Source: Pseudomonadota bacterium
GTDB lineage: Bacteria > Pseudomonadota > Alphaproteobacteria > Sphingomonadales > Sphingomonadaceae
Direction of reading: 5' to 3'
Length of the DNA: 64,000 nucleotides
Assembly: GCA_023457895.1 (NCBI GenBank)
Contig: JAEXAY010000005.1
Location: 62,001-126,000 of the forward strand
Shown: positions 50,980 through 60,843 of the stretch, piece after piece
Numbering within the stretch: position 1 is the first letter of the stretch
Layout of the letters: the number at the start of each line of letters is the position of its first letter
Position numbers and translations under genes: made by a program
The notes under the pieces: model-generated
Databases searched by the model: none
The model's input: the letters and a program-made list of their open reading frames with translations, nothing else
Told to the model about the DNA's origin: nothing

Positions 50980-53900
50980 TGTCCCCCTTCGCCGAACTCG
51001 TCGCAGCAAGCAATTTCTCTTTCCTGCGTGGAGCATCCCAAGCCGCCGGTCTGGTGGGACAGGCAATCGCACTTGGGCTTGGCGGCATCGGCATTGCCGA
51101 CCGGAATACGGTTGCGGGCGTGGTGCGTGCGCATGCGGCTATCAAGCGCGAGCGCGAGGATGGCGCCCTGCCCGCCACCTTCCGCCTCGCCGTCGGCGCA
51201 CGGCTGGTGTTCGCCGATGATACGCCCGACCTCGTTGCCTATCCCGCGACGCGGCAAGGCTGGGGGCGTCTGACGCGGCTGCTCACCACCGGCAATCGCC
51301 GCGCGGTAAAGGGCGAGTGCACCCTCCATTGGCAGGATCTGGTCGATCATATCGTCGACATTCCGGGCGAAATGCTGTTGATCGCGATGGAGGGCGATAC
51401 GGCGATGCTGCGCCAACTCGCCGAACTTGCTCCGGAAAGCCTGTGGCGCGCCGCGACCATGCCGCGCGCTGGCGACGATGCGCGGCGGCTCGAGGCGCTG
51501 ATGGCGCTGTCACGCGAAACCGGCGTGCCGCTCCTCGCCACCAATGATGTGCTGTATGCGTTGGCTGAAGACCGCCCGCTGCATGACGTGATGACCTGCA
51601 TCCGCGAGGGCACGACCATCGAGACAGCAGGCAAGCGCCTCCTCGCCAATGGCGAACGCCACCTCAAGGCGCCGGAGGAAATGACACGCCTGTTCGCCGC
51701 CTGCCCGGAGGCGATCACGGCCAGCGGCGATCTCCTCGCGCGCATCGATTTCACCCTTGATGACCTGCGCTACGAATATCCTCACGAGCCGGTGCCCGAA
51801 GGCTGGCATTCGCAGGACTGGCTGGAGCAGCTGGTGCTGAAAGCGGCCAAGATGCATTATGGCTACCCCTTTCCGCCCAAGGTGCAGGCCGTGCTGGACG
51901 AGGAGTTCCGCCTCATCCGCGATCGCAACTACGCTTATTATTTTCTCACCGTGCATGATCTGGTGCAATTTGCCCGCGCACAGGATCCACCCATCCTGTG
52001 TCAGGGGCGCGGTTCGGCGGCCAATTCGATTGTCTGTTATCTGCTCGAAATCACTGGCGTTGATCCGATTGCCAACAAGCTGCTTTTTTCCCGTTTTCTT
52101 TCCGAAAACCGGAACGAACCACCCGATATCGACGTCGATTTCGAACATGAACGGCGCGAGGAGGTGATGCAATATGTCTATCGCCGCTATGGCCGCGAGC
52201 GGGCGGGTATCGTCGCGACCGTGATCCATTACCGCCAGCGCAGCGCCATCCGCGAAGTCGGCAAGGTGCTGGGCCTCAGCGAAGACATCACTGCGCGGCT
52301 TTCCGGTACCATCTGGGGCAGTTGGGGCGGAGAGGAATTGCCCGAAGCGCGGCTCGAACAGGCGGGATTTCAGCCGGGCAATCCGGTTATGGCGCGCGTA
52401 CGCGATATGGTGGGCCGCATCCTCGAATTTCCGCGCCATCTATCGCAGCATGTCGGCGGTTTTGTCCTCACAGAAGGACGTCTCGACGAACTGGTGCCGA
52501 TCCATAATGCCGCGATGCCCGACCGCACCTTCATCGAATGGGACAAGGACGATATCGATACGCTGGGCCTCATGAAGGTCGATGTGCTGGCGCTGGGCAT
52601 GCTCACCTGTATCCGCAAGAGTTTCGACCTGATGCGCCAGCATGATCTGGACGATCATGATCTCAAGAGCGTGCCACCGGATGATGAGGCGACCTATAAG
52701 ATGCTGCAAAAGGGCGACAGCATCGGCGTGTTTCAGGTGGAAAGCCGCGCGCAGATCAACATGCTGCCGCGCCTCAAGCCTCAATGTCTTTACGATCTGG
52801 TTATCCAGGTCGCGATTGTGCGGCCGGGTCCGATTCAGGGCGACATGGTGCATCCCTATCTCAGGCGGCGGACAGACAAGGAAAAGGTGGAGTTTCCCTC
52901 GCCCGCACCGCCCCATGACCCGCAGGAACTGGTCGAGGTGCTGGGCCGCACATTGGGCGTTCCCCTGTTTCAGGAGCAGGCGATGAGCCTTGCCATTGTC
53001 GCGGCGGGGTTCTCGCCGAAGGAAGCCGATGGCCTGCGCCGTGCGATGGCGACATTCCGGCGCAACGGCACGATCCAGCATTATGAGGACAAGCTCATTA
53101 ACGGCATGGTGCAACGTGGCTATCAACGCGAATTTGCCCAGCGTTGCTTCAACCAGATCAAGGGCTTCGGCGACTATGGCTTTCCCGAAAGCCATGCGCA
53201 GAGCTTCGCCTATCTCGCCTACGTCTCATCATGGTTGAAATGCCATCATCCGGCGGTGTTCACCTGCGCGCTGCTCAATTCGCAGCCGATGGGATTTTAT
53301 GCGCCCGCGCAGCTGGTGCGCGATTTGCGCGAGCATGGCGGTACGGTCCTCCCTATCGATGTCAGCCGCAGCGTCTGGGACAACAGCCTCGAACGGGTGG
53401 ATGGCTCCCTCGCGCTGCGCCTCGGCTTCCGCCAGATCGACGGGTTTCGCGAGGATTGGGCCGCACGCATTGTCGAGGAACGCCCCAAAGCAGCCTTTTC
53501 CGATATTCAGGACCTCGTCCGCCGGACGCTTCTGCCCCAACGCGGGATGCGCTTGCTGGCCGATGCCGATGCCTTTGCCGGCCTCGGCACGACGCGTCGC
53601 GATGCACTGTGGGAAGCGCGCCGCACGCCGTCCGGCGAACTGCCGCTGTTCGCCTGGGCAGAAGCGGCTGAACTCAAGGCCGAAACCGACCCGCCCCTTC
53701 CCGCCATGCCACTCGCCGAAGAGGTGGTCGCCGATTACCAGACCCACCGCCTCTCGCTGAAGGGCCATCCGATGCAGTTCCTGCGCGAACATTTTCGCGC
53801 GCGCGGCGTCATCAGCTGCGCCGATGCCAATGCGGCGAAGGACGACGCGCGCATCCAGTGCGCAGGCGTCGTCCTCATCCGCCAGCGCCCCGGCAAGGGC

Positions 53901-54239
53901 AATGCGATCTTCATCACGCTCGAGGATGAAACCGGCATCGCCAATGCATTGCTATGGGCACGCGATTTCGAAAAGCAGCGCGAGGCGGTGATGGCCGCGC
54001 GGCTGATGCGGGTCGAGGCGGTGGTACAGCGCAGCGAGGAAGGCGTCGTCCACCTCATGGCCGCGCGCTGTCATGACGACAGCGCCTGCCTCGCCCTGCT
54101 CGATGAACAACCAATCAAACCCGATCTCTGCCGCCCGGACAGTATCCTCCATCCCGATTACGGGCCGCAAGGCACGGGCAATCGCTTTCGCCATCCGCGT
54201 CAGGTTCGAATCCTGCCCAAGTCACGGGATTTCCACTGA
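50979..54239 (+). CDS. dnaE2: Error-prone DNA polymerase DnaE2
   Basis: A 1086-residue C-family polymerase of normal DnaE2 length. The N-terminal PHP domain begins FAELVAASNFSFLRGASQ. The palm contains the catalytic Asp cluster PDIDVDFEHERREEV and QGRGSAANSIVCYLLEITGVDP. The fingers have VIQVAIVRPGPIQGDMVHPYLRRR and the C-terminus an OB-fold (QCAGVVLIRQRPGKGNAIFITLEDETG). It carries out damage-induced mutagenic synthesis with ImuA and ImuB. The ATG at 50979 lies within the imuB stop; the open frame extending to 50793 is inside imuB. Confidence 0.97.
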   Translation: MSPFAELVAASNFSFLRGASQAAGLVGQAIALGLGGIGIADRNTVAGVVRAHAAIKREREDGALPATFRLAVGARLVFADDTPDLVAYPATRQGWGRLTRLLTTGNRRAVKGECTLHWQDLVDHIVDIPGEMLLIAMEGDTAMLRQLAELAPESLWRAATMPRAGDDARRLEALMALSRETGVPLLATNDVLYALAEDRPLHDVMTCIREGTTIETAGKRLLANGERHLKAPEEMTRLFAACPEAITASGDLLARIDFTLDDLRYEYPHEPVPEGWHSQDWLEQLVLKAAKMHYGYPFPPKVQAVLDEEFRLIRDRNYAYYFLTVHDLVQFARAQDPPILCQGRGSAANSIVCYLLEITGVDPIANKLLFSRFLSENRNEPPDIDVDFEHERREEVMQYVYRRYGRERAGIVATVIHYRQRSAIREVGKVLGLSEDITARLSGTIWGSWGGEELPEARLEQAGFQPGNPVMARVRDMVGRILEFPRHLSQHVGGFVLTEGRLDELVPIHNAAMPDRTFIEWDKDDIDTLGLMKVDVLALGMLTCIRKSFDLMRQHDLDDHDLKSVPPDDEATYKMLQKGDSIGVFQVESRAQINMLPRLKPQCLYDLVIQVAIVRPGPIQGDMVHPYLRRRTDKEKVEFPSPAPPHDPQELVEVLGRTLGVPLFQEQAMSLAIVAAGFSPKEADGLRRAMATFRRNGTIQHYEDKLINGMVQRGYQREFAQRCFNQIKGFGDYGFPESHAQSFAYLAYVSSWLKCHHPAVFTCALLNSQPMGFYAPAQLVRDLREHGGTVLPIDVSRSVWDNSLERVDGSLALRLGFRQIDGFREDWAARIVEERPKAAFSDIQDLVRRTLLPQRGMRLLADADAFAGLGTTRRDALWEARRTPSGELPLFAWAEAAELKAETDPPLPAMPLAEEVVADYQTHRLSLKGHPMQFLREHFRARGVISCADANAAKDDARIQCAGVVLIRQRPGKGNAIFITLEDETGIANALLWARDFEKQREAVMAARLMRVEAVVQRSEEGVVHLMAARCHDDSACLALLDEQPIKPDLCRPDSILHPDYGPQGTGNRFRHPRQVRILPKSRDFH

Positions 54240-54371
54240 TTTCCAACGGCAGATGTGACCTTCGCGCCACTATGCGGTGAAATAAAAACGTCATACCAGT
54301 TTCGAATTGAAATGGTTACCAACCCTTTTATGTTCGCCCGCTTACACAAATAAGCGGGAGGCAAGAACGAT

Positions 54372-57119
54372 ATGGCAAGTCATGGAAGCAGGTTGCTGCG
54401 TACGGGAACGGCAATGGTAACGGCTCTATCCGTCTTGACCGCCATCACTCCGGCGGCGGCGCAGGAAACCAGCAGCGCCGAAGACAGTCCGCCCGCAGCG
54501 GTTGAGGAAGCGATTGTCGTCACCGGCACGCGCATCCGCACGCCCGGCCTCACCGCGACCTCACCCATCAGTGCGCTCGGCGGTGAACAGATCAAACTGG
54601 AGCGCGCCGTGACGGTCGAGGATTTCTCCTCCAAGCTTCCGCAATTGGCCGGCGGCGTCAATTCAACCTCGGTCGGCAGCGACGCATTCGGCGCGCAAAC
54701 ACTCGACCTGCGCAATCTAGGGCAGAACCGCACGCTGGTGCTGGTCAATGGCACCCGCGCCCTCCCCTTCAGCTTCCGCAACGCCGTCGACGTCAACACC
54801 ATTCCCGCAGCCCTGCTTGAGCGCGTCGACGTCCTGACCGGCGGCGCAGCCGCCGTTTATGGTGCGGACGCGGTGGCGGGCGTGGTCAACTTCATCGTCA
54901 AGGATGATTTCGACGGGATTCAGGCCAATGCAAGCTACCGCGCGGTTGGCGGCGGCGGGTCGCAGTTCAGCACCCACCTGATGGCCGGGACCGATATCGG
55001 CAATCGCGGCAATATCCTCGGATATGTAGAATATACGGATCGCAATGCCTTACGCGCCGGCAAGCGTCAGTTTGCCCGCCGCGGCGTTGCCACCCTCCCC
55101 ATCGGTGGCAATTTCACCGACGTCGCCAGCGGCCGCACCTTCTCTTATGATGCCAATGGTGCATTCACCCTCACGCCACAGACCACCGATTACACGCCGC
55201 AGTTTCTGCTGGTGCAGCCTCTCCGCCGCATCAATGCCGACCTGTTCGCCCATTATGACATCTTTGACGGTGTCGAAGCCTATGGGCGACTTATGTATTC
55301 GAAGGTCAAGACCAAGGGCGGGACGCGATCCGGACAAAATCCGCCGACGACCGGCGCTGCTGGAATCAACGTTCAGATTGCCGGAAACAATCCCTATCTC
55401 GACCCGCAAGCGCGGGCGATGCTGACCTTCGTCAACGGCTTCGCCAATGTGAATGTCCGGCGTTCCCTTGGCGAACTGGGCGTCACCTATGCGCAGAATG
55501 AACGGGACAATATTCAGGGGCTTGCAGGCCTGCGCGGCGAATTCACCCCCTCGATCCAATGGGACGCCTATTATCAATATGGGCGTTCCAAGGAAGTCAT
55601 CACGGTCAAGGGCGATGGGGCCAGGTCGCGCTTTGCCGGCCTCGCCAACAGCACTGATATTTTCGGGCCCGGCGGTGATTTCACTCCGGTTCTCGAGGAC
55701 ATGAGTTATGGCGACCGTATCCGCACCCAACAGGTTGGTTCGGCTTATCTGTCAGGCGATACCGGCGATTTCTTCAAGGGCTGGGCCGGACCCTGGGGCT
55801 TCACCGCCGGTTATGAATATCGCAAGGAAACCGGCAAATTTGCTTATGGCTCCGACCTTGGCGCCTCGTTCAACCAAGGCGCGGAAAGCGCGCCTTCCGT
55901 TCCGCCCTTCATCAAGGTGCATGAACTGTTCGGCGAACTGGTGATCCCGCTGCTTCGGGATTTCCCGCTGGTCCAGTCGCTCACCGTCGAGGGCGCCTAC
56001 CGCAAGAGCTGGTACGAACGATCGGTTGGTCCCAAGCAGGATTATGACACCAACAAGCTCGGGGTAAACTGGACGGTCAGCGATGACCTGCGGCTGCGCG
56101 GCACGCGGCAAAGCGTCATTCGCGACCCCAATATCGGCGAATTTGCAAACCCCGTCTTTTCCATTCCGTTCGCCAACCTGCGTACGGTAGCGCGCCTTTA
56201 TCCGCGCTATGCAGGTGATCCCTGTGTTGGCGCAACCAATCAGGCAACGATCACCCAATGTACCGCAATGGGCTATCGCGGACCTTATGATTCCAACGAT
56301 CCGAACAATCTGCGTGGCCAATATTATTTCGGCGGCAATCCCAATATCCATGCGGAAAAGGGACGCACCTGGACGCTCGGCGGCGTGTTCACACCCCGCT
56401 TCCTGCCCGGTCTGCACCTCTCCGTCGACTGGTACAAGATCAGCATCAAGGATGCCGTCGGGCAGATCCAGCCGGTTGATGCGATCAGCAGCTGTTACGT
56501 CACCGATCCACGCGCCGACAACCCGCTGTGCCAGGCGATCACGCGCAATCCGGCCACGGGATATCTGCTTCACGCCTTTGTCGATGACCGCAATCTTGCC
56601 TCCATCAGGCAGCAGGGTTTCGACATTGAGGCACGCTACGGGCTCCCAGTTCCCTTTGGATTGCCTGGCGACCGCTGGAGTTTCGGTTACGTCGGCAGCA
56701 TCGTCACCGACTACAGCATCCAGCGCAATGCCGTGCTGGAACCGGTCGACTGCAAGGGCAGCTATGGCGCGCGCTGTTCGTCGGACCTTGTGACACTGGT
56801 TGCACCGGATTATCGCCATCGCGCCACCTTCACTTGGGAGAGTGAACCTGTCACCGCCCAGATCGGCTGGACGCGTATCGGCTCGGTCAAGGATTCCGCC
56901 ATCGGCTCGACCGGGAAAATCCCGGCTTATAATTATTTCGACATGAACTTTGCGCTCCGGCCAGCCCCGTTTGAAGGGCTTGAGTTGGGTTTCGGAGTCA
57001 ATAACATCTTCAATAAAAAGCCGCCCCTTCCGGTCAATGCGGGCGCATATAACACGTACCCCGACACCTATGACGTGCTCGGCACAACATTCGGGCTGTC
57101 GATCACCTATAAGCATTAA
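54372..57119 (+). CDS. TonB-dependent outer-membrane receptor (large)
   Basis: A 915-residue receptor: signal peptide ending AAAQ (about residue 34), EEAIVVTGTRIRTPGLTATSPISALGGEQIKLE (TonB-box and plug start), NRTLVLVNGTRALP, ERVDVLTGGAAAVYGADAVAGVVNFIVK, and a long barrel ending in FGLSITYKH. This LQ-rich plug type is frequent in Sphingomonadales and Caulobacter and often imports carbohydrates or peptides. It is followed by a sodium:solute symporter gene 59 bases on, so substrate passes presumably from receptor to symporter. The substrate is unknown. Confidence 0.93.
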   Translation: MASHGSRLLRTGTAMVTALSVLTAITPAAAQETSSAEDSPPAAVEEAIVVTGTRIRTPGLTATSPISALGGEQIKLERAVTVEDFSSKLPQLAGGVNSTSVGSDAFGAQTLDLRNLGQNRTLVLVNGTRALPFSFRNAVDVNTIPAALLERVDVLTGGAAAVYGADAVAGVVNFIVKDDFDGIQANASYRAVGGGGSQFSTHLMAGTDIGNRGNILGYVEYTDRNALRAGKRQFARRGVATLPIGGNFTDVASGRTFSYDANGAFTLTPQTTDYTPQFLLVQPLRRINADLFAHYDIFDGVEAYGRLMYSKVKTKGGTRSGQNPPTTGAAGINVQIAGNNPYLDPQARAMLTFVNGFANVNVRRSLGELGVTYAQNERDNIQGLAGLRGEFTPSIQWDAYYQYGRSKEVITVKGDGARSRFAGLANSTDIFGPGGDFTPVLEDMSYGDRIRTQQVGSAYLSGDTGDFFKGWAGPWGFTAGYEYRKETGKFAYGSDLGASFNQGAESAPSVPPFIKVHELFGELVIPLLRDFPLVQSLTVEGAYRKSWYERSVGPKQDYDTNKLGVNWTVSDDLRLRGTRQSVIRDPNIGEFANPVFSIPFANLRTVARLYPRYAGDPCVGATNQATITQCTAMGYRGPYDSNDPNNLRGQYYFGGNPNIHAEKGRTWTLGGVFTPRFLPGLHLSVDWYKISIKDAVGQIQPVDAISSCYVTDPRADNPLCQAITRNPATGYLLHAFVDDRNLASIRQQGFDIEARYGLPVPFGLPGDRWSFGYVGSIVTDYSIQRNAVLEPVDCKGSYGARCSSDLVTLVAPDYRHRATFTWESEPVTAQIGWTRIGSVKDSAIGSTGKIPAYNYFDMNFALRPAPFEGLELGFGVNNIFNKKPPLPVNAGAYNTYPDTYDVLGTTFGLSITYKH

Positions 57120-57178
57120 AACCCGGACGGGAGGTATGCCTGTGCCTCCCCACTCACCCCGTGTCAGGGTCGTCGCAT

Positions 57179-58756
57179 ATGAACGCCATTTCCTTTACCG
57201 CATTAGATTGGGCGATCCTCGGCGGATATGTCACGATCCTGGCCATTGCCGGCTATCTTTCCACGCGCAGCAACATGGACGATGCGGACGATTATTTCCT
57301 CGCCAGCCATCATGCGCCGACCTGGCTGGTCGCTGTCTCAGTGCTGTCTACCGTCCAATCGGCCGCGACCTTTCTGGGCGTTCCCGACAATAGTTTCCGC
57401 GGCAACTACACCTATCTCGTAAGCACCGTAGGCGCGTTGATCGGCGCGTGGATTGTGGCGGTGGTACTGATACCGCGTTTTTACGCAATGGGCGCTTCAA
57501 CCGTTTACGAATTACTCGAGCAGCGGTTCGACGTGACCGCACGGCGCGCAGCGGCAGCGATGTATCTGGTCGGCCGTATTCTTGCGAGCGGAGCGCGGCT
57601 TTACCTTGCTGCGATTGCAGTTTCGATGATCGTCTTTCTCGATGTTGCCCCTTCGCACATCATGATTGCGTCGTTCATTCTCCTCGTCTTCGGGCTTGTC
57701 TTTACCTTCATGGGCGGACTAAATTCGGTGATCTGGAGCGATCTGGTGCAGGTCGTGCTCTATGTCGGCGCAGCTATTATGGTATTATTTTTTCTGCTGG
57801 CAAAGATCCCGGCGAGTGTGCCCGACATCATCGCCGGATTGCGCAACGCACCCGAAGGGGTCGACAAGCTCACCATCATCGATACTTCTCTCGGTTTCAC
57901 CGCGCCCTTCTCGATCTTCGCCGCGCTCACCGGCCTTGTTCTCATCAACCTTGCCAATTCCGGACTCGACCAGGACACAACGCAGCGTCTGCTCGCCTGT
58001 GACGATGCCAAACATGGTGCGCGCGCACTCTATGCATCGGTCTGGGTATCAATTCCGGTGATCTTCCTGTTCCTGATGATAGGATCGCTGCTCTATGTCT
58101 TTTACGAACGCCCTGACCTCATGGGGCATAGCGCCGAGACGGTGTCGCAAAGCTTCAAGGGCGAGAAAATTACCGTCTTCATGCATTTTATCCTGAGCGA
58201 GATCCCGCCAGGCCTGCGTGGCCTGGTAACGGTGGGGGTGATAGCGGCGGCCGCGATCAATTCCGGCCTCATCTCGATGGCCGCCGTATTCGTCAATGAT
58301 TTCTATCGCCCGTGGAAGGAGCGGCGCGGTGAACATAGCGAGGAGCATTTTATCTTCGCTGGGCGGATGACGATGATCGCCCTTGGCTTTGCGCTCTTCA
58401 CGATGTCGATCCTGTGTTATTACTGGCAGCGCTACAGCAATAGCCCGCTCCTCGAATTTGTGCTCGGCGTGATGGCCTTTGCCTATTCCGGGCTGCTTGG
58501 CGTCTATTTCACCGCCGTGTTCACACGGCGCGGTTCGTCGGCATCGGTGATCGCAGCGCTCATCGCGGGCTTCGTCACCATTCTGTTGTTTCAGCCCTAT
58601 GTGGTAGACAGCACAGGCCTTCCCGCGAGCCTCAAGACCATCGCCTTCCCTTGGCAATTATGCGTAGGCACGCTGGTGGCGACGCTCGTGTGCCTTGTGG
58701 GCGACGATGCGAAAACCAATGCAGACATACCGGTCACATCCGGGACCCGGGCGTAA
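57179..58756 (+). CDS. Sodium:solute symporter family permease
   Basis: A 525-residue inner-membrane protein with about 13 to 14 helices. SSS-family features include DDADDYFLASHHAPTWLVAVSVLSTVQSAATFLGVP near the N-terminus (Na+-binding helix 1), FMGGLNSVIWSDLVQ, GLDQDTTQRLLACDDAKHGARALY (symporter signature) and VGVIAAAAINSGLISMAAVFVNDFYRP. It follows the TonB receptor gene and probably imports the same class of solute with sodium. The ATG at 57179 is the family-like start; a GTG at 57161 is possible. Confidence 0.92.
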   Translation: MNAISFTALDWAILGGYVTILAIAGYLSTRSNMDDADDYFLASHHAPTWLVAVSVLSTVQSAATFLGVPDNSFRGNYTYLVSTVGALIGAWIVAVVLIPRFYAMGASTVYELLEQRFDVTARRAAAAMYLVGRILASGARLYLAAIAVSMIVFLDVAPSHIMIASFILLVFGLVFTFMGGLNSVIWSDLVQVVLYVGAAIMVLFFLLAKIPASVPDIIAGLRNAPEGVDKLTIIDTSLGFTAPFSIFAALTGLVLINLANSGLDQDTTQRLLACDDAKHGARALYASVWVSIPVIFLFLMIGSLLYVFYERPDLMGHSAETVSQSFKGEKITVFMHFILSEIPPGLRGLVTVGVIAAAAINSGLISMAAVFVNDFYRPWKERRGEHSEEHFIFAGRMTMIALGFALFTMSILCYYWQRYSNSPLLEFVLGVMAFAYSGLLGVYFTAVFTRRGSSASVIAALIAGFVTILLFQPYVVDSTGLPASLKTIAFPWQLCVGTLVATLVCLVGDDAKTNADIPVTSGTRA

Positions 58757-58757
58757 T

Positions 58758-59066
58758 TCACGGCGCGGTTGCGGCACCCCAGACATGCAGTGCATCAAGC
58801 ACCGGTGACAGGCTGCGCCCTTTGTCGGTCAGCGAATAATCGACGCGCGGCGGAATTTCGCCATAATCCTTGCGGGTGATGAGACCGTCCGCCTCCATTT
58901 CCTTGAGCGTCTTGGACAAGGTGCGATGCGTCACCCCGCCCAGTTCGCGCTGGAGCTGGTTGAAGCGCCGCGTCCCCTGCAACAGGTAATAAATCACCAT
59001 CGGGCGCCATTTTCCGGCAAGAAAGCCGAGCGCGGTTTCGGCCGGGCAACCCTTATGATCGGTCAT
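58758..59066 (-). CDS. HxlR family transcriptional regulator
   Basis: A 102-residue winged-helix protein: CPAETALGFLAGKWRPMVIYYLLQGTRRFNQLQRELGGVTHRTLSKTLKEMEADGLITRKDYGEIPPRVDYSLTDKGRSLSPVLDALHVWG. The conserved N-terminal Cys (GCPAE, residue 7) is the redox/electrophile-sensing position of HypR/YodB-type members. It is divergent from the pirin gene and overlaps nothing; GAGGAAA precedes its start. It likely represses the pirin and FMN reductase genes and responds to quinones or oxidants. Confidence 0.92.
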   Translation of the reverse strand: MTDHKGCPAETALGFLAGKWRPMVIYYLLQGTRRFNQLQRELGGVTHRTLSKTLKEMEADGLITRKDYGEIPPRVDYSLTDKGRSLSPVLDALHVWGAATAP

Positions 59067-59223
59067 ACGTTTCCTCGTTTCAACGGCCCGCCCGCAAATG
59101 ATTTGCGGTATCCTTTTGGACCGTACTTGCAGATTGTTCTTACGATCATTTAATATCGCTCATACGAAATGAAAAGGGCTGATGGCGGCCCCAAGCCCAA
59201 CGCTATCCTTGAAGGACGATAAA

Positions 59224-60099
59224 ATGAAAGAGCTTGTTCAGATCATCAAGGCTCCTCCGGGCCACTGGGTGGGTGATGGCTTCCCGGTGCGTTCGCTGTT
59301 CAGCTATCATGGTGACACCAGGGCGATCAGCCCGTTCCTGTTGCTCGATTATGCCGCACCCTATAATTTCGCACCGAATGAAGCTGCGGCGCCGCGCGGT
59401 GTGGGCGAGCACCCGCATCGCGGGTTTGAAACCGTCACCATCGTTTATGATGGCGAACTGACCCACCGCGATTCTTCTGGCGGGGGCGGGACCATTCGCG
59501 CAGGCGACGTGCAGTGGATGACCGCTGCGGGCGGGATCATCCACGAGGAATTCCACTCGGCCGGTTTTTCCAAAACCGGTGGTCCGTTCCACGTCGTCCA
59601 GCTGTGGGTCAATCTGCCCGCCAAGGACAAGATGAGCCCGCCTAAATATCAGGCAATCACCAGCGAGATGATCCCGACGGTGACGTTCGAGGGCGGTTCC
59701 GCACGTGTCATCGCCGGATCGTTTGAAGGCATACAGGGCCCTGCATCGACCTTCACCCCGGTCAACCTGTGGGACGTGCGGCTCAAGGCCGATGCCGAGA
59801 TCACGCTCGATCTGCCGGAAGGTCATAACGCGATGATCGCCGTCCTCACCGGCCATATCACAGTGGCCGGCCCCGATGGAAGCTATGGCATCGAGGCTGC
59901 GGAAATCGCGCGTTATTCGGTCGAAGGCGCTGGTGCCCCCATCCGCGCTGACGGCGATACCAAGCTGCTGGTCCTTACCGGCGAGCCGATCGACGAACCG
60001 GTGTTCGGCTATGGCCCGTTCGTGATGAACAATGAGGCTGAAATCCGTCAGGCGATCGACGATTTCAACTCGGGCCGCTTCGATCAGATGGCAGCCTGA
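59224..60099 (+). CDS. Pirin family protein
   Basis: A 291-residue bicupin. The N-terminal pirin domain contains the metal-binding HPHRGFETVTIVYDGELTHRDSSG motif (His and His, about 74-90) and WMTAAGGIIHEEFH (Glu). The C-terminal cupin domain shows LWDVRLKADAEITLDLPEGHNAMIAVLTGHI. Pirins bind Fe; some are quercetinases, others regulators. It starts behind GAAGGACGAT and is divergent from the HxlR regulator, followed by an FMN reductase, suggesting an electrophile or quinone-response unit. Confidence 0.93.
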   Translation: MKELVQIIKAPPGHWVGDGFPVRSLFSYHGDTRAISPFLLLDYAAPYNFAPNEAAAPRGVGEHPHRGFETVTIVYDGELTHRDSSGGGGTIRAGDVQWMTAAGGIIHEEFHSAGFSKTGGPFHVVQLWVNLPAKDKMSPPKYQAITSEMIPTVTFEGGSARVIAGSFEGIQGPASTFTPVNLWDVRLKADAEITLDLPEGHNAMIAVLTGHITVAGPDGSYGIEAAEIARYSVEGAGAPIRADGDTKLLVLTGEPIDEPVFGYGPFVMNNEAEIRQAIDDFNSGRFDQMAA

Positions 60100-60111
60100 C
60101 CCTTGCTTAAG

Positions 60112-60145
60112 AATGTTCCGGCCGCTTGCCGGCCGGAACATTTTT
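60112..60145 (+). terminator. Rho-independent terminator after pirin
   Basis: A 12-bp perfect stem (AATGTTCCGGCC and complement) with a seven-base loop, followed by a run of T (TTT after the stem), 12 bases past the pirin stop. Confidence 0.8.
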
Positions 60146-60217
60146 ATGCATTCCTCATTTTCTACAAAAAAGCCAAATCTTACAAAAACCTAATCCCGTA
60201 ACGGAAGGAAAAAGATA

Positions 60218-60766
60218 ATGACAAAAATCGGTGTTCTCGTAGGCAGTTTGCGCAAGGGCTCGTTCAACCGGATGGTCGCAAACGCGCTTGAAGAAGTCGC
60301 GCCGGAAGGCATGAGCTTCACCCATATCGAATATGGCGACCTCCCCCATTTCAACCAGGATCTTGAAGACACCCCGCCCGAACAATGGGTGCGGTTCCGC
60401 GACGAGGTGAAGGCGGTCGATGCCCTGCTGTTCGTGACCCCCGAATATAACCGCTCGATTCCAGGCAGCTTCAAGAATGCGCTCGACGTCGGCTCGCGCC
60501 CCTATGGCCAGAGCGTCTGGGGCGGCAAGCCGGGCCTCGTCGTCTCCAGTTCGATCGGCAAACCGGGCGCGTTCGGCGCCAACCATCATCTGCGTCAGGT
60601 TCTCTCCTTCCTCGATGTGCCGCTGCCGGGCCAGCCCGAAGTCTATATCGGTGAAGTCGCCGGCCTGTTTGACGATAGCGGCAAGCTGACCAACGACGGG
60701 ACGCGCGAATTTTTCAAGAATGTGATGCAAACCTACGCACAGTGGATTGCACGCTTCAAGAAGTGA
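60218..60766 (+). CDS. NAD(P)H-dependent FMN reductase (chromate/quinone reductase-like)
   Basis: A 182-residue flavodoxin-fold protein: IGVLVGSLRKGSFNRMVANAL (FMN phosphate loop), YGDLPHFNQDLEDTPPEQW, LLFVTPEYNRSIPGSFKNALDVGSRPYG, and VVSSSIGKPGAFGANHHLRQVL. This is the WrbA/ChrR/AzoR-related two-electron reductase group, which reduces quinones, azo dyes or chromate. The gene has AAGGAAA upstream and lies 118 bases past pirin, with a terminator between them, so it has its own promoter region. Confidence 0.93.
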   Translation: MTKIGVLVGSLRKGSFNRMVANALEEVAPEGMSFTHIEYGDLPHFNQDLEDTPPEQWVRFRDEVKAVDALLFVTPEYNRSIPGSFKNALDVGSRPYGQSVWGGKPGLVVSSSIGKPGAFGANHHLRQVLSFLDVPLPGQPEVYIGEVAGLFDDSGKLTNDGTREFFKNVMQTYAQWIARFKK

Positions 60767-60780
60767 TTGCCGCAGGCTTC

Positions 60781-60804
60781 CACCCTCCCGCGCAAGGGAG
60801 GGTG
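60781..60804. terminator. Hairpin after the FMN reductase gene
   Basis: A 9-bp perfect stem CACCCTCCC/GGGAGGGTG with a six-base loop lies 14 bases past the stop. It may end the FMN reductase transcript. Confidence 0.6.
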
Positions 60805-60843
60805 GCGCTTTCAACTTTCTGCACGTCCGTTATAGGTACGTCC

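Noticed and set aside
55752..57116. 454-residue minus-strand open frame
   Set aside because: Antisense of the TonB receptor gene at 54372-57119.
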